NCBI RefSeq assembly: GCF_039962115.1
Contig: NZ_JAMPKJ010000008.1
Coordinates: 1-64,000 of the forward strand
Direction of reading: 5' to 3'
DNA: 64,000 nucleotides
Source: Funiculus sociatus GB2-C1
Lineage (GTDB): Bacteria; Cyanobacteriota; Cyanobacteriia; Cyanobacteriales; FACHB-T130
A program made the translations under genes and the position numbers. This document shows, piece after piece, positions 38,061 through 47,987 of this stretch. The notes below the pieces were generated by a model that was given only the letters and a program-made list of their open reading frames with translations, did no database searches and was not told the origin of the DNA. Numbering within the stretch: the first letter of the stretch is position 1; every line of letters starts with the position of its first letter.

Positions 38061-39389
38061 ATGGCAAAGCGATTAGGGCGACGTAAATTTCTTCTATACG
38101 GTTCTGCCACTCTAGGAACCAGTATTCTTCTCAAGGCTTGCAGTGGGACTTCCACCACTAATCCCAGCAGTCCAACAGCTGCTTCTCCCTCTCCCGGCGC
38201 GACTACCGTAGCCGCTGCTGGTGGAGGAGACACCATTAAAGTCGGGATTTTACACTCCCTCAGCGGTACGATGGCAATTAGCGAAAAAAGTGTCGTCGAT
38301 GCCGAAATGTTAGCAATTGACGAGATTAATAAAGCTGGCGGCGTACTAGGCAAACAAATTCAACCTATTCAAGAAGATGGTGCCTCCGACTGGCCTACTT
38401 TTGCAGAAAAAGCCAGAAAATTAATTGATCAAGATAAAGTTGTTACCGTTTTTGGGTGTTGGACTTCTGCAAGTCGTAAAGCTGTACTGCCAGTATTTGA
38501 AGAGAAAAAACATATGCTCTGGTATCCCGTACAATACGAGGGACAAGAGTGTTCTAATAATATCTTCTACACTGGCGCTGCCCCAAATCAACAAATTGAG
38601 CCTGCGGTTGATTGGTTGTTGCAAAATAAAGGTAAAAGGTTCTTCCTCATAGGCTCCGACTACGTTTTCCCTCGCACCGCCAATACCGTCATTAAAGAGC
38701 AATTAAAAGCCAAAGGCGGCGAAACCGCAGGTGAAGACTACTTACCTTTGGGTAATACAGAAGTTACGCCTATCATCACCAAAATAAAAGCAGCACTGCC
38801 AGAGGGCGGAGTAATTTTCAATACTCTTAATGGTGATAGTAACGTCGCTTTCTTCAAGCAGATGCAAGGTGCAGGATTGAACCCAGATAAATATCCGGTA
38901 ATGTCTGTAAGTATTGCCGAAGAAGAAGTTAAAGCAATCGGTACAGAATATCTCAAAGGTCATTACGCTGCTTGGAATTACTTCCAAACTGTGGACACTC
39001 CTGCTAATAAAAAGTTTGTCGAAGCCTTTAAAGCGAAATATGGGTCCGATCGGGTAACAAATGACCCGATGGAAGCAGCGTACATTGCTGTTTATTTATG
39101 GAAGCAGTCTGTTGAGAAAGCAAAAACGGCTGACGATATAGAAGCGGTTAAAAAGGCTGCTGTAGGTCAAACCTTCGATGCTCCAGAAGGCAGAGTGACA
39201 CTGGAAAATAACCATCACTTAGCCAAGTTTGTGCGGCTTGGTGAAGTTGCGGATGACGGTCTATTTAAGATTGTCTACGAGTCACCGAAAGCAGTATCTC
39301 CTGTTCCCTGGAACCAGTTTGTCGCTGAAACTAAGGGATATGCCTGTGACTGGACTGATTTGAAAAAAGGTGGTAAATATAAAGCCTAA
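38061..39389 (+). CDS. urtA: Urea ABC transporter substrate-binding lipoprotein
   Basis: Periplasmic urea receptor of the UrtABCDE importer (branched-chain amino-acid type). 442 aa. The N-terminus has a twin-arginine-like RRKFLLYGS followed by a lipobox (LLKAC), then a Ser/Thr/Pro-rich linker. The binding domain starts [20 protein letters not shown] and contains [17 protein letters not shown]. It is driven by an NtcA-type promoter and separated from urtB by a hairpin and a 410-base gap, which would favour higher receptor levels. Confidence 0.96.
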   Translation: MAKRLGRRKFLLYGSATLGTSILLKACSGTSTTNPSSPTAASPSPGATTVAAAGGGDTIKVGILHSLSGTMAISEKSVVDAEMLAIDEINKAGGVLGKQIQPIQEDGASDWPTFAEKARKLIDQDKVVTVFGCWTSASRKAVLPVFEEKKHMLWYPVQYEGQECSNNIFYTGAAPNQQIEPAVDWLLQNKGKRFFLIGSDYVFPRTANTVIKEQLKAKGGETAGEDYLPLGNTEVTPIITKIKAALPEGGVIFNTLNGDSNVAFFKQMQGAGLNPDKYPVMSVSIAEEEVKAIGTEYLKGHYAAWNYFQTVDTPANKKFVEAFKAKYGSDRVTNDPMEAAYIAVYLWKQSVEKAKTADDIEAVKKAAVGQTFDAPEGRVTLENNHHLAKFVRLGEVADDGLFKIVYESPKAVSPVPWNQFVAETKGYACDWTDLKKGGKYKA

Positions 39390-39401
39390 GCTGTCCAATT
39401 A

Positions 39402-39461
39402 TTAGCTTGTTGTCCTTTATTCTTATCTATTGCTTTCAGTAAAAGGATAAAGGACAGCTAA
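39402..39461 (+). terminator. Hairpin (partial terminator) between urtA and urtB
   Basis: TGTCCTTTAT (39411-39420) pairs with ATAAAGGACA (39447-39456); outer TTAGC/GCTAA pairing (39402-39406, 39457-39461) extends it across a small bulge. It begins 12 bases past the urtA stop and could attenuate transcription into the rest of the operon. Confidence 0.6.
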
Positions 39462-39799
39462 AAAAGCTAATAAATTTAAGCAGAGGTAGTAATTGCGTTT
39501 TTTTTCATGGGAATAGGTGATTGTTTAATCTCCATGTATTACCCGCTGAAATTTGCATCTGGAATAATATGCTTTATGCAATAGGCTATATGCAATGCAG
39601 TTTTAATTAGTAAGTGTACATCCAAGAAAAACTATTCAGCGGTGAAAATAGCTGTAAGTCTTTCAGGCTGGTAATGAGTATAGTCCGCTGATTCTTTATT
39701 ACCAATTACCAGAAGTGAAGTTAGATACCTATCACCTGCTTATGTAAAAAGGTAAGCTGCAACAAAGGCGATGCAAATCAATTAATTGGGAGAAAGCTA
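39462..39799 (+). other. Gene-free gap upstream of urtB
   Basis: No ORF of note. It contains a TATGC-rich stretch (39568-39597) and the urtB ribosome site GGGAGA (39788-39793). No consensus NtcA site is present here, so urtB-E probably rely on readthrough from urtA. Confidence 0.4.
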
Positions 39800-40960
39800 G
39801 TGCTGCAAGTAGTGTTAGATGCCATATTTAACGGGATTAGCATTGGTGCTGTTTTACTAATTGCGGCGCTGGGTTTAGCCATTGTATTTGGGCTGATGGG
39901 TGTCATAAACTTAGCTCACGGCGAGTTAATAATGCTGGGAGCATACACAACTTATATTGTGCAAAATGGGTTCAAGATGTTGGGAAAACCTTGGTTTGAA
40001 CTTTATATCTTTTTTGCCCTAATTTTGGCTTTTTTGGTAGCAGCTGCTGTGGGATTAATTCTGGAGCGTGGGGTAATTCGTTATCTTTACGGACGACCTC
40101 TAGAAACACTGTTGGCAACTTGGGGTGTTAGCCTGATTTTGCAACAGTTTGTCCGCAGCGTTAACTGGGTGCTGATAATTGAAATTAGTGTATTTTGTAT
40201 TTTGTTTTTCGGCGCTTTGAAGGTTCTGTCTCGTCGCGCAGATTTTGAAAGAATTCGCCCTTGGGTAATAGTGGTAATGTTACCTGTTTCGTGGGAAATT
40301 GCTGCGAGAATAGGTAAACTTTTGGGAGAAAGTTATAAACTGGCTGTGACTAAGGCATGGTTCGGCGCTCAAAATGTTGATGTAACGGCTCCTAGTTGGC
40401 TGCGAGGTGGGTTGCCGTTAGGTAGCTTTCAGTTGCAATATGCGCGGCTTTTTATTATCGTGCTAACGATTCTTTGTATTGCCGGAATTTACTTGTTTTT
40501 ACAACGTTCGTCTTGGGGTTTGAGAATTCGGGCAGTGACGCAAAATCGCAGTATGAGTGCTTGTTTAGGAATTCCTACAGAGAAAGTGGATGCACTGACT
40601 TTTGCGTTGGGTTCGGGATTAGCTGGTGTTGCTGGTTGTGCGATTAGTTTGCTGGGTTCTGTGGGGCCAAATACTGGGCAGAATTATATTGTCGATACGT
40701 TTATGGTCGTAGTTGTGGGCGGTGTTGGTAAGTTGGTGGGTAGTATTGTTGCTGCGATCGCGATCGGTATGGCAAACTATCTCATCGGTTCTAATACTCT
40801 GGCGCTGTGGCTTGCTCCCATTAAACCGCTTTCGGATTTCTTTTCATTTTTCGCTACGACAAGTATGGCGAAGGTGATGGTTTTTGCTTTGATTATTGCT
40901 TTTCTTCAAGTGCGTCCGGGGGGAATTTTTCCCCAGAAGGGACGCACGGTTGATGCTTAG
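39800..40960 (+). CDS. urtB: Urea ABC transporter permease UrtB
   Basis: LivH-type inner-membrane permease subunit; 386 aa, many hydrophobic helices. GTG start with ribosome site GGGAGA. Motifs are GLMGVINLAHGELIMLGAYTTY near the N-terminus and GSGLAGVAGCAISLLGSVGPNTGQNYIVDTFMVVVVGGVGKLVGS in the C-terminal half. It forms the channel with UrtC. Confidence 0.95.
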   Translation: MLQVVLDAIFNGISIGAVLLIAALGLAIVFGLMGVINLAHGELIMLGAYTTYIVQNGFKMLGKPWFELYIFFALILAFLVAAAVGLILERGVIRYLYGRPLETLLATWGVSLILQQFVRSVNWVLIIEISVFCILFFGALKVLSRRADFERIRPWVIVVMLPVSWEIAARIGKLLGESYKLAVTKAWFGAQNVDVTAPSWLRGGLPLGSFQLQYARLFIIVLTILCIAGIYLFLQRSSWGLRIRAVTQNRSMSACLGIPTEKVDALTFALGSGLAGVAGCAISLLGSVGPNTGQNYIVDTFMVVVVGGVGKLVGSIVAAIAIGMANYLIGSNTLALWLAPIKPLSDFFSFFATTSMAKVMVFALIIAFLQVRPGGIFPQKGRTVDA

Positions 40961-40970
40961 AAAAATCTAA

Positions 40971-41000
40971 AAAACCGCGAAGGCGCGAAGGACGCGAAGA
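40971..41000 (+). repeat. Short repeat in the urtB-urtC gap
   Basis: ACCGCGAAGG is followed by CGCGAAGG and CGCGAAG, fragments of a degenerate dispersed repeat that fills the 40-base gap up to the urtC ATG. Confidence 0.5.
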
Positions 41001-42119
41001 ATGAGAAAGAAAGGAGGCCAGTTAGTATTAATAGAGGTAGGAGTGGTCGTGGCGATCGCTCTTATCTTAATCTTGGTGATGCCAGCGGTTCTTTCTGGGT
41101 TTCGTCTCACTTTGCTGGGGCGTTTTTTGGCGTTAGCGATCGCTGCTTTGGGTATTGATTTAATCTGGGGCTACACTGGTATGCTCAGTTTGGGGCATGG
41201 GGTGTTTTTTGCCCTTGGCGGTTACGCTTTGGGGATGCATTTGCAATTAGCGCCTTTGAATGGCGGTTTACCAGAATTTATGTCACTTTATGGGGTGACG
41301 GAGTTGCCTTGGTTTTGGCAGCCGTTTTACTCGCTTGGCTTGACTGCTTCGGCTGTAGTAATAATCCCAGCTATATTAGCCGCAATTTTAGGATATTTGG
41401 TATTTCGCAACCGCATTCGCGGCGTATACTTTTCGATTTTAACTCAAGCAGCAACAATTGTTTTTTTCAATTTCTTCAACGGGCAGCAAAAACTTTTTAA
41501 CGGCACCAATGGTTTAACTAACTTCAAAACTATTTTGGGGTCAACTGTCAGTGATAGTAAGACACAGCTGGTTTTATACACTCTCACAGTTTTGTTTTTA
41601 GTGGCATCTTACGTCCTGTGTCGGTGGTTGACAAAGGATCGTTTTGGACGCTTGCTAATTGCTATTCGAGATGATGAAAGCCGAGTGCGTTTTTCTGGCT
41701 ATAACCCTACCGGATACAAAGTGATTGTATTTGCAATTTCCGCTGCTTTAGCAGGAATTTCTGGTGCCTTGTTTACTATCCAAACAGGTTTAATTTCACC
41801 GAAAGCGATGGATATTGCTTTTTCGATTGAAATGGTAATTTGGGTAGCAGTGGGAGGTCGTGCCACTTTGGTAGGCGCAATATTAGGAACGCTGGTGGTC
41901 AACTTCGGCAAGACTTTCTTGAGCGAAGAATATCCGGATAGTTGGCTATTTTTCCAAGGTGCCTTATTCCTAATTGTGGTGACAGTTCTTCCCGATGGTT
42001 TGATTGGCTGGCTCCGTTATCAAGGTTTAGATAGAATGCGATCGCTCTTGGGATTCCGTAAACAAGTCGCCACATATCCTAGCCTGGAAGCAGAAATTAG
42101 CACTCAGAATGATGAGTAA
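41001..42119 (+). CDS. urtC: Urea ABC transporter permease UrtC
   Basis: LivM-type permease; 372 aa, about ten hydrophobic helices. Motifs are DLIWGYTGMLSLGHGVFFALGGYALGM and, near the end, FAISAALAGISGALFTIQTG with EMVIWVAVGGRATLVGAILG. The ATG directly follows a repeat-derived spacer. Confidence 0.95.
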   Translation: MRKKGGQLVLIEVGVVVAIALILILVMPAVLSGFRLTLLGRFLALAIAALGIDLIWGYTGMLSLGHGVFFALGGYALGMHLQLAPLNGGLPEFMSLYGVTELPWFWQPFYSLGLTASAVVIIPAILAAILGYLVFRNRIRGVYFSILTQAATIVFFNFFNGQQKLFNGTNGLTNFKTILGSTVSDSKTQLVLYTLTVLFLVASYVLCRWLTKDRFGRLLIAIRDDESRVRFSGYNPTGYKVIVFAISAALAGISGALFTIQTGLISPKAMDIAFSIEMVIWVAVGGRATLVGAILGTLVVNFGKTFLSEEYPDSWLFFQGALFLIVVTVLPDGLIGWLRYQGLDRMRSLLGFRKQVATYPSLEAEISTQNDE

Positions 42120-42217
42120 ATTTTTTACCGCAAAGGACAACAGAGGTAAGTGCAAAGTTATTGCTTATTCCCTGTCAACCTCTGCACCTTCCTTTGCATC
42201 AATTTGCGTTAAAAAAT

Positions 42218-42967
42218 ATGAACAATAAAATACTAGAAACTGAAAATGTAACTGTTAGTTTTGATGGATTTAAAGCACTAAACAACCTCAATTTCAACAT
42301 GGATGTTGGAGAATTGCGAGTGGTAATTGGCCCCAATGGTGCAGGTAAAACAACATTTCTGGATGTCATCACTGGCAAGGTAAAACCGACAGAAGGGCGA
42401 GTGCTATTCAAGGGGAGAAATGTTAAAGCTTTCTCAGAATATCAAATCGCCCGTTTGGGAATTGGCCGCAAATTCCAAACCCCCCGCATTTACTTGAATC
42501 TAACACCACGCGAAAATTTAGAAATCGCTTGCAATCACAATAAAAATGCTCTCTTTACCCTATTTAGTCGTCCCTCTAGTGCTGAACATAGCAAAGCGAT
42601 CGCGTTGCTAGAAACCATTGGGTTGACGGCTAAATCAGATATTCTTGCTGGGTTACTTTCTCACGGAGAAAAGCAACGTCTGGAAATTGGGATGTTAGTC
42701 GCTCAATCTCCTGATTTGTTGCTTGTTGATGAACCTGTGGCTGGGTTAACTGATGAAGAAACCGAAAACATTGGTAATTTACTTCTAGCTCTAGCTCAAA
42801 GTCATTCTATTCTTGTGATTGAGCATGATATGGAATTTGTCCGCCAAATTGCTCGTAAAGTTACGGTACTGCACGAGGGTTCAGTCTTGTGTGAAGGAAG
42901 CATTGAGGAAGTGCAGAATGATCCTCGCGTGATTGAAGTTTATTTGGGACAGCAATTAGTGTCTTGA
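42218..42967 (+). CDS. urtD: Urea ABC transporter ATP-binding protein UrtD
   Basis: LivG-type ATPase. 249 aa from the ATG at 42218 (MNNKILETENVTVSFDGFKAL). The Walker A is GPNGAGKT (residues 38-45), the signature LLSHGEKQRLEIG, and Walker B LLLVDEPVAGLT, followed by the H-loop LVIEHDMEFV. An open frame back to 42161 adds 19 non-family residues read from a repeat-like spacer and is rejected. Confidence 0.95.
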   Translation: MNNKILETENVTVSFDGFKALNNLNFNMDVGELRVVIGPNGAGKTTFLDVITGKVKPTEGRVLFKGRNVKAFSEYQIARLGIGRKFQTPRIYLNLTPRENLEIACNHNKNALFTLFSRPSSAEHSKAIALLETIGLTAKSDILAGLLSHGEKQRLEIGMLVAQSPDLLLVDEPVAGLTDEETENIGNLLLALAQSHSILVIEHDMEFVRQIARKVTVLHEGSVLCEGSIEEVQNDPRVIEVYLGQQLVS

Positions 42968-42985
42968 TGTTGAATTAAAATTCAA

Positions 42986-43684
42986 ATGCTGCAAATTACT
43001 GGTTTAAATGTTTACTACGGTGAAAGTCACATTCTCTGGGATGTAGATTTGAGCGTACCTGCGGGACAAATGGTTTGTCTAATTGGCCGCAATGGCGTTG
43101 GTAAAACTACTTTGCTCAAGACAATTATGGGGTTGATAAAGCCCCGCACAGGCACGATTACTTTTGCAGGTAATTTGATAAATGCCAACTCGACCGATCA
43201 AAGAGCAAAGCTGGGGATTGGCTATGTTCCCCAAGGACGGGAAATTATTCCGCGTTTGACAGTGAAGGAAAATCTATTGCTAGGTTTGGAAGCTAGACGC
43301 GATCGCGCACGCAGTCAAGAAATTCCAGAGGAAATCTTTGCCCTTTTTCCAGTCTTAAAATCCATGCTTTCGCGCATGGGTGGCGACTTGAGTGGAGGAC
43401 AACAACAACAACTAGCGATCGCACGCGCTTTGATGGGAAAACCGCAGTTACTCGTATTAGACGAACCCACCGAAGGCATCCAACCATCTATCATTTTGGA
43501 GATAGAAGCCGCAGTGCGCCGGATTGTTGAATCTACAGGAATTTCTGTTTTATTAGTAGAACAACACTTGCATTTTGTGCGCCAAGCAGATCGTTATTAT
43601 GCAATGCAAAAAGGCGGCATTGTTGCCTCTGGTTCTACTAGCGAATTGAGCCAAGATGTAATTGAGAGATTTCTCGCAGTGTAA
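42986..43684 (+). CDS. urtE: Urea ABC transporter ATP-binding protein UrtE
   Basis: LivF-type ATPase, 232 aa. Walker A GRNGVGKT (residues 34-41), the signature LSGGQQQQLAIARAL, Walker B LLVLDEPTEGIQ, and H-loop VLLVEQHLHFV. Last gene of the urtABCDE unit, 18 bases after urtD. Confidence 0.96.
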   Translation: MLQITGLNVYYGESHILWDVDLSVPAGQMVCLIGRNGVGKTTLLKTIMGLIKPRTGTITFAGNLINANSTDQRAKLGIGYVPQGREIIPRLTVKENLLLGLEARRDRARSQEIPEEIFALFPVLKSMLSRMGGDLSGGQQQQLAIARALMGKPQLLVLDEPTEGIQPSIILEIEAAVRRIVESTGISVLLVEQHLHFVRQADRYYAMQKGGIVASGSTSELSQDVIERFLAV

Positions 43685-43700
43685 TGGCGCGGTTAGCTTT

Positions 43701-43730
43701 GCACAGAATAGGACAGCACAGAATAGGACA
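43701..43730. repeat. Tandem 15-bp repeat after urtE
   Basis: GCACAGAATAGGACA occurs twice back to back (43701-43715 and 43716-43730), in the gap before the first Uma2 gene. Confidence 0.8.
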
Positions 43731-43787
43731 GCTAGACTGTCTAAAAACGATACCATTGACTTGTAACAGGCAATCTTACGAATCTTG

Positions 43788-44330
43788 ATGGCTACCACTA
43801 CGCAACGCCTCGCACTGCAAGACTTCCTAAAGCTGCCGAATATTGAGGAGTCACCAGCTTGGGAGTTTGTGGACGGACAAGCCAATCAAAAACCTATGCC
43901 CACAGCCTTCCACAGCATCTTGCAAAAACGCCTGACGGCTGCAATTGACCAAGCGGACTCATCCTACAAAGCTTTTCCAGAGTTACGCTGTATCCTAAGC
44001 AGCAATTCTGTCGTCCCTGACATTACAGTTATTCACCAAGACCGAGTCCCTTCTGAGAATATCGCTGTTGAAGGTGCGCCTGATTGGATGATTGAAATCC
44101 TCTCTCCCGACCAAAGCACTACTAAATTGATTGTCAAGATTCAAACTTGCTTGCAGGAGGGGACACAGCTAGGGTGGCTGATCGATCCGACAGAACGGGT
44201 AATTATCATCCTATGGCCCGATAATCGGATTGCTCTGTTGAGAAATAGCGATCGCTTGCCTTTCCCCCAGGATATCCCATTAGAATTGACGGTTGATCAA
44301 GTGTTTGCCTGGTTACGTCGGGCAAGCTGA
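43788..44330 (+). CDS. Uma2 family (DUF820) endonuclease-fold protein, copy A
   Basis: 180 aa. PD-(D/E)XK-like core of the Uma2 family, very abundant in cyanobacteria: WEFVDGQANQKPMPTAFHS, SVVPDITVIHQDRVP and APDWMIEILSPDQSTTK, with the acidic and Lys residues in the expected order. Whether these proteins cut DNA is not established. A TTG one codon upstream is possible; the ATG at 43788 is preferred. A second copy follows 92 bases later. Confidence 0.85.
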   Translation: MATTTQRLALQDFLKLPNIEESPAWEFVDGQANQKPMPTAFHSILQKRLTAAIDQADSSYKAFPELRCILSSNSVVPDITVIHQDRVPSENIAVEGAPDWMIEILSPDQSTTKLIVKIQTCLQEGTQLGWLIDPTERVIIILWPDNRIALLRNSDRLPFPQDIPLELTVDQVFAWLRRAS

Positions 44331-44422
44331 GGGTATGTAATGATAAGTCTCAATAGTTGCGGTGGGTAATGCTCACCCTGGATAGCTACACTTGCATTCA
44401 GCATAAATCGAAGTAACCTCAA

Positions 44423-44986
44423 ATGGTACAAACACCCGCTAAACCTCTTAGTTTAGAAGAGTTTCTGAAGCTACCAGAAACCGAACCAGCCAGCGAGTAC
44501 ATTGACAGTCAAATTATACAAAAGCCAATGCCGCAGGGAGAACATAGCACCATCCAAGGTGAACTAATTATTGCTGTTAATGCTGTTGTTAAGCCCCAGA
44601 AAGTTGCACGGGCATTTCCAGAACTGCGGTATACGTTTGGTGGACGGTCAATTGTGCCAGATGTAGCAATATTCACTTGGGATAGAATTCCCCGCAAGGA
44701 AAATGGCGGTGTAGCAAACGTATTTCAAGCGGCTCCTGATTGGATAATTGAAATCTTATCTCCCGACCAAAGCGCTACAAAAGTTATCAAAAAAATTATG
44801 CATTCTCTCAAACATGAAACACAGATGGGTTGGCTAATTGACCCAAATGAACAAACTATCTTTGTTTATCAACCTAAGCAACAGCCAGAAGTGTTTGACC
44901 AACCAGAACAGCAGCTTCGCGTCCCTTCATTTGCCAATGAACTCTGTTTGACGATAGGTGAAGTATTTAGCTGGCTATTAGAGTAA
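44423..44986 (+). CDS. Uma2 family (DUF820) endonuclease-fold protein, copy B
   Basis: 187 aa paralog of the preceding gene. It shares LxLEEFLKLPETEP, IIQKPMPQGEHS, RSIVPDVAIFTWDRIPR and APDWIIEILSPDQSATKV in the same order, so the pair arose by tandem duplication and then diverged. The longer tail is Gln-rich (QPKQQPEVFDQPEQQ). No partner toxin or antitoxin is evident. Confidence 0.85.
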   Translation: MVQTPAKPLSLEEFLKLPETEPASEYIDSQIIQKPMPQGEHSTIQGELIIAVNAVVKPQKVARAFPELRYTFGGRSIVPDVAIFTWDRIPRKENGGVANVFQAAPDWIIEILSPDQSATKVIKKIMHSLKHETQMGWLIDPNEQTIFVYQPKQQPEVFDQPEQQLRVPSFANELCLTIGEVFSWLLE

Positions 44987-45130
44987 GAGTACCTGATTTA
45001 GTAGTCGGAAAAATGGGGATGATGTGTGATACTAAACGGGAACAATGTGTTTTTAGGAAAGCATACAGCGATTACCTCATGGGCGAAGTCTTCTATACAT
45101 TGCAAGCGAAACTTTCCTTAGAGGATTGAA

Positions 45131-46468
45131 ATGTCATTAAAAGACTTTAACTTGTCTGACCTGCCATTTGTTTATTTGTTAGAAAAAAGTAATCTACCTA
45201 ATTGTGCAGCAATCTATTTCGTATCTGACAGTAAAGGCCAAGTCATTTACATTGGTAGAACAGTTAACTTAGTTGCTCGATGGCGAGAACACCATAGATT
45301 TAATCAGCTAAAAAGGTTTAATCGAAAAAATCGCATTAGTATTAGCTGGATGGTTTGCAGTAATGATATAAACACTCTTTCAAATCTTGAAAATGAGTTT
45401 ATAAATTTATACAAGCCACCACTGAATTGGTCGAAAGTAGTATCACCAGTTAGAAGAATAACTCCAGCGGAGATAGCATTACAGCAGAGCCTTCAGCAGC
45501 TAGCCAAATTGAACACAATGATATTTGGGTTTGACCCCATCGCTGACGAAGAACCGCCAACAATATACTTGGTTTACCCTGTCTTGGGTAAGCGTGGAAT
45601 ATCAGGCAGCATACGGAGTACATTAAAAAACATCAACAAAAAAGCTAGTGTGTTGAAGTGGAAAGAGTACCACACAGACTCTAAGAGTTCAGGTAAATTC
45701 GGATACTGGGAAACCGAGTATAACGGTATAAAAATAGACCTAGCTCCAGCTCAAGGCTTAATTAGCTTTATGGATGATTCGACTCGTAGGACTGTTGCTG
45801 GTGTAGAGCTTATGGCTTTTAGTCATCAACAGCTAGAAATACTTCTAGCAGATGTACCAGAGTCGAAAAAGGAAACTTCAGCTTTAGGTGCATTAGAAGA
45901 TGATCCTATTCCTATAGAACTGACTAATCACCCTCAAACTGTTAAACCACAGCGTAAAGATGTTGTCGAAGTCGAACTCTGGGAGGAATTAGAACCAATG
46001 CCTGAAGGTGAAGCTAGAGTAATGACCCGTCAGTTCTTGGATGTGGATGGTATAGAAATAGAGGTGTGTACTAATGCAAACGGTAAGCATTTTGTTAGGC
46101 ATAATGTTTACTGGTGGATAACTTATGGGCAAAAAAATCCCGATCCACAGCGGGATAACATAATACTCAACTTACAGAATGCGGTAGATAGACTTCCTAC
46201 TATCAGATGGTCTGGCTATAGGTTTAGATTAGAAACTATTTTGTTCAGCGAGGATGATGTAGAAGTTGAGAGTATATTACTTCCAGTGGGTATGTTTGAA
46301 GACCTAATGAAAGACACATCAAAGTTTAGTGGTCTGAGTGAGAAGGTTAGAGAAGAAATCAAAAGCGGTGAATATAAATTCCAGCCAAACGAGAATGCCA
46401 ATATAAAACTATGTGTGTGGTTACAGCGTAATTCCTTATACTCGCTCCTCCAAACCAACAACAGTTAA
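45131..46468 (+). CDS. GIY-YIG domain protein with a large uncharacterised C-terminal region
   Basis: 445 aa. Residues ~15-100 form a GIY-YIG nuclease domain: NCAAIYFVSDSKGQVIYIGRT, then the Arg-containing VARWREHHR, and LENEFINLYKPPLNW supplying the Glu. The remaining ~340 residues match no family I recognise. They contain a GKRGISGSIRSTL segment, a FGYWETEYNGIKIDLAPAQG segment and a final third around EVCTNANGKHFVRHNVYWWITYG. Base composition is more AT-rich than the neighbours, and it sits among accessory genes, so it may be acquired. Confidence 0.65.
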   Translation: MSLKDFNLSDLPFVYLLEKSNLPNCAAIYFVSDSKGQVIYIGRTVNLVARWREHHRFNQLKRFNRKNRISISWMVCSNDINTLSNLENEFINLYKPPLNWSKVVSPVRRITPAEIALQQSLQQLAKLNTMIFGFDPIADEEPPTIYLVYPVLGKRGISGSIRSTLKNINKKASVLKWKEYHTDSKSSGKFGYWETEYNGIKIDLAPAQGLISFMDDSTRRTVAGVELMAFSHQQLEILLADVPESKKETSALGALEDDPIPIELTNHPQTVKPQRKDVVEVELWEELEPMPEGEARVMTRQFLDVDGIEIEVCTNANGKHFVRHNVYWWITYGQKNPDPQRDNIILNLQNAVDRLPTIRWSGYRFRLETILFSEDDVEVESILLPVGMFEDLMKDTSKFSGLSEKVREEIKSGEYKFQPNENANIKLCVWLQRNSLYSLLQTNNS

Positions 46469-46680
46469 ACAAACACAGCCAGAGCAAGTGAATTGTGACT
46501 CAAGTCGTTTGCAAGCTTGACGATACGATCGCTTCCATGAATTGACGGAAAAATGCGATTGCATATATCAGCAGGTAGAGCTTGATATAGCAGAGTGGTC
46601 TACCTTAAGGCTCTACCCGGTTCTTAAGAAATTTTCTAGCGTGAAGGTATAGCCCACTCAAGCATAGAAAAAAGATTTTT

Positions 46681-47250
46681 ATGACAACCGACGTTTCTAC
46701 TGACATCAACAAGAACAAAAATATTAATGGATCGCTCTTAACTGGCGCTCTCTTGATTGTTTTGGGGATAGTTGCGATCGCTGTGCCTAACGTCTCGACA
46801 ATTGTCGCTGAGACTTGGATTGCTTTGATCCTATCTAGCGCAGGAGTTGCCAAGGCAGTCTATGCCTTTCAAACCCGCGATCAAGGAGCTTTCATTTGGA
46901 AACTCTTATTGAGCGTCCTCTACATTGCCACAGGCGTGATGCTATTCTTTTACCCCTTAACAGGTGTCCTGACACTGACCCTGTTGCTAGCTAGCTTTTT
47001 GCTGACAGAAGGTGTATTCAACCTAATCCTGGCATTCCGGGTGCGCCCGCAACAGAATTGGACATGGGTGCTGACAGACGGGATTATTACGCTGGTGCTG
47101 GGTGCAATGATTTGGTTCCAGTGGCCCTTCAATGCGCCTTGGCTGATTGGGACGCTAGTTGGTGCAAGCGTTCTCTCCACAGGGGTTTCCCGCGTGATGC
47201 TGTCGTTTAATGCGCGTTCTGCCTTGAATCAGTCTAACCAAGCTGCTTGA
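46681..47250 (+). CDS. HdeD family (DUF308) membrane protein
   Basis: 189 aa with six short hydrophobic segments in three repeated pairs, as in the HdeD/DUF308 family (ALLIVLGIVAIAVPNVSTIVAETWIALIL; VLYIATGVMLFFYPLTGVLTLTLLL; ITLVLGAMIWFQWPFNAPWLIGTLVGASV). HdeD helps E. coli survive acid stress; other members have no proven role. Confidence 0.85.
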   Translation: MTTDVSTDINKNKNINGSLLTGALLIVLGIVAIAVPNVSTIVAETWIALILSSAGVAKAVYAFQTRDQGAFIWKLLLSVLYIATGVMLFFYPLTGVLTLTLLLASFLLTEGVFNLILAFRVRPQQNWTWVLTDGIITLVLGAMIWFQWPFNAPWLIGTLVGASVLSTGVSRVMLSFNARSALNQSNQAA

Positions 47251-47276
47251 GTCTAAAGCTCTGGAATCTGGCGTAA

Positions 47277-47309
47277 GGCGGGTAATGCACTGCAAGAAAA
47301 TTACCCGCC
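47277..47309 (+). terminator. Terminator hairpin after the HdeD-like gene
   Basis: Perfect 10-bp stem GGCGGGTAAT (47277-47286) and ATTACCCGCC (47300-47309) with a 13-base loop, 26 bases past the stop. The rest of the gap to 47548 shows only HIP1 sites. Confidence 0.6.
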
Positions 47310-47548
47310 ATCTCGACACAAGCGATCGCATCCTGATTAACTTCTCATTCTCAACCAGCCAAAAATTTGGTCGGCTGTAAATTGAAAAGAAATTGTCTAA
47401 CACAGCTAAACGATTGCTTCCTTGACACAATTCTGGTTGTTGGTTTAGTAGGAAAATTAGTACAGAGCGATCGCCTGCGCCGCAAATACCGCCGATGAGT
47501 AGCGCCTATATGCCAAGATCAACAGAGTAGCGATCGCAAACCTGATCA

Positions 47549-47962
47549 ATGTCTTCAACTCATCCTCCTCTCAATATTCGATTCCAACGCTTGCGCGAGG
47601 TACGTACTGCACTACTGCGCCTTCATAAAAGACTACTCGATTCCGAACGTGAGGGTTACGAGCAGTCTCACGGACGCATTCGGTCAAACGGAGAGTTTCT
47701 TCGGCTTGTTCTCGAAGATGAATGGTTTACCTGGCTGCGTCCGTTCTCTCAATTTATCGTCAAGATTGACGAAGCCTTAAGTCCAAAAGAATCTATAACA
47801 TTACAAAAAGCTGACGAGCTGTTAAAGGAAGCTAGTTCCTTGCTTACTCCTTCAGAAGAGGGAAGCGACCGAGAGCAGCGTTACTATCAAGCCATTCAAC
47901 GCGATCCAGACATTGCATTCATGCACGCACAAATATCAAGGCTATTAGCGACTGAGAGTTAA
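47549..47962 (+). CDS. Conserved small helical protein, unknown function
   Basis: 137 aa, predicted all-helical and cytoplasmic: RFQRLREVRTALLRLHKRLLDSEREGYEQ, then EFLRLVLEDEWFTWLRPFSQFIVKIDEAL. The C-terminal helix ends FMHAQISRLLATES. I do not recognise the family. It converges on fmdB with 25 bases between, with no obvious terminator. Confidence 0.65.
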   Translation: MSSTHPPLNIRFQRLREVRTALLRLHKRLLDSEREGYEQSHGRIRSNGEFLRLVLEDEWFTWLRPFSQFIVKIDEALSPKESITLQKADELLKEASSLLTPSEEGSDREQRYYQAIQRDPDIAFMHAQISRLLATES

Positions 47963-47987
47963 CTGAGCTGCTTGCCTTTTGTCTAAA

